5,670 nucleotides of DNA from Candidatus Egerieicola pullicola (GTDB taxonomy: Bacteria > Bacillota > Clostridia > Oscillospirales > Ruminococcaceae), in contig DVGY01000017.1 of assembly GCA_018712465.1 (NCBI GenBank), positions 1-5,670 on the forward strand, given 5' to 3'. Of this stretch, positions 5,329 through 5,670 are shown one piece after another (the first letter of the stretch is position 1; the number at the start of each line of letters is the position of its first letter). Made by a program: the position numbers and the translations under genes. The notes beneath the pieces were generated by a model, which worked only from the letters and a program-made list of their open reading frames with translations, searched no databases and was not told the DNA's origin.

Positions 5329-5670
5329 GCCGTTCCGATGAATTGTTTGCTCAGGCAAAAAAGGTGATTCCTGGAGGGGTGAACTCTCCGGTACGGGCGT
5401 TCCGAGCCGTAGGACGCAACCCGCTGTTCATCCAAAAGGGACATCAAGATCTCATCCAAGACGTGGATGGCAAGGAGTATCTGGATTACGTGATGAGCTG
5501 GGGGCCGCTGGTGCTGGGCCATGCCCGGCAGGAAGTGTTGGAAGTGGTGACTCGGGCGGTCCAAAACGGCTTGACCTTCGGCGCTCCCACTCAACGGGAA
5601 ACAGAACTGGCAGAGGAAATCTGCGGGGCTGGGGAATATTTGGAGCAGGTGCGGCTGGTGAATTCCGGCA
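5325..5670 (+). CDS. hemL: Glutamate-1-semialdehyde 2,1-aminomutase, N-terminal part
   Basis: The gene starts at the ATG at 5325, overlapping the hemB stop as ATGA, and is cut by the right edge after 115 complete codons. AGGAGG at 5312-5317 lies seven bases before the start. The translation begins MSRSDELFAQAKKVIPGGVN and contains the family signatures IPGGVNSPVRAF (residues 15-26), DVDGKEYLDYVMSWGPLVLGH (47-67, GlyGly replaced in part by Gly-Pro as is normal in this family), FGAPTQRETELAE (85-97) and LVNSG (111-115), just before the expected TEA segment. HemL is a PLP-dependent aminomutase that converts glutamate-1-semialdehyde, the product of HemA, to 5-aminolevulinate, the substrate of HemB. 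Full-length members have about 425-430 residues, so roughly a quarter is visible; the PLP lysine is outside the window. Together with hemA it shows the C5 pathway. Confidence 0.95.
   Translation, partial: MSRSDELFAQAKKVIPGGVNSPVRAFRAVGRNPLFIQKGHQDLIQDVDGKEYLDYVMSWGPLVLGHARQEVLEVVTRAVQNGLTFGAPTQRETELAEEICGAGEYLEQVRLVNSG

Overview
The window is a compact, single-strand block of tetrapyrrole biosynthesis genes, all on the + strand, that reads as part of a clostridial (Firmicutes) chromosome. The evidence is the order hemA, sirC, hemC, cobA-hemD fusion, hemB, hemL, the purine-rich Shine-Dalgarno sequences (AGGAGG type) and the C5 route to 5-aminolevulinate. From memory, this order is typical of anaerobic Clostridia. 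A genus cannot be named from this sequence; the moderately high GC makes a Ruminococcaceae/Oscillospiraceae-like or related lineage plausible, but that is inference.

Layout: bases 1-401 hold the 3' end of a gene for a siroheme-type sulfite/nitrite reductase homologue carrying 4Fe-4S ferredoxin motifs; its start lies off the left edge. An 81-base gap (402-482) follows, with a GC-rich hairpin and a modest ribosome binding site. From 483 to the right edge the six hem genes run with no intergenic space. Successive genes overlap by 4, 14, 4, 13 and 4 bases, and each internal start has a Shine-Dalgarno sequence inside the end of the gene before it. The last gene, hemL, is cut by the right edge after 115 codons.

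Function: HemA reduces glutamyl-tRNA to glutamate-1-semialdehyde, HemL isomerises it to 5-aminolevulinate, HemB condenses two of these to porphobilinogen, HemC polymerises four to hydroxymethylbilane, and the HemD half of the fusion closes the ring to uroporphyrinogen III. The CobA half methylates that product to precorrin-2 and SirC oxidises it to sirohydrochlorin. No gene for uroporphyrinogen decarboxylase or later haem steps is present here, so the visible genes point to siroheme and/or cobalamin rather than protohaem. The upstream reductase fragment, which should need siroheme, fits that output.

Nothing here looks like a mobile element, defence system, CRISPR array or RNA gene. I do not see a previously undescribed system. 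The points worth a second look are unusual details in otherwise recognisable enzymes: a short HemA with an atypical nucleotide-binding loop, a short HemC with altered motifs, a changed SAM loop in the methyltransferase, and the hairpin between the reductase and hemA.
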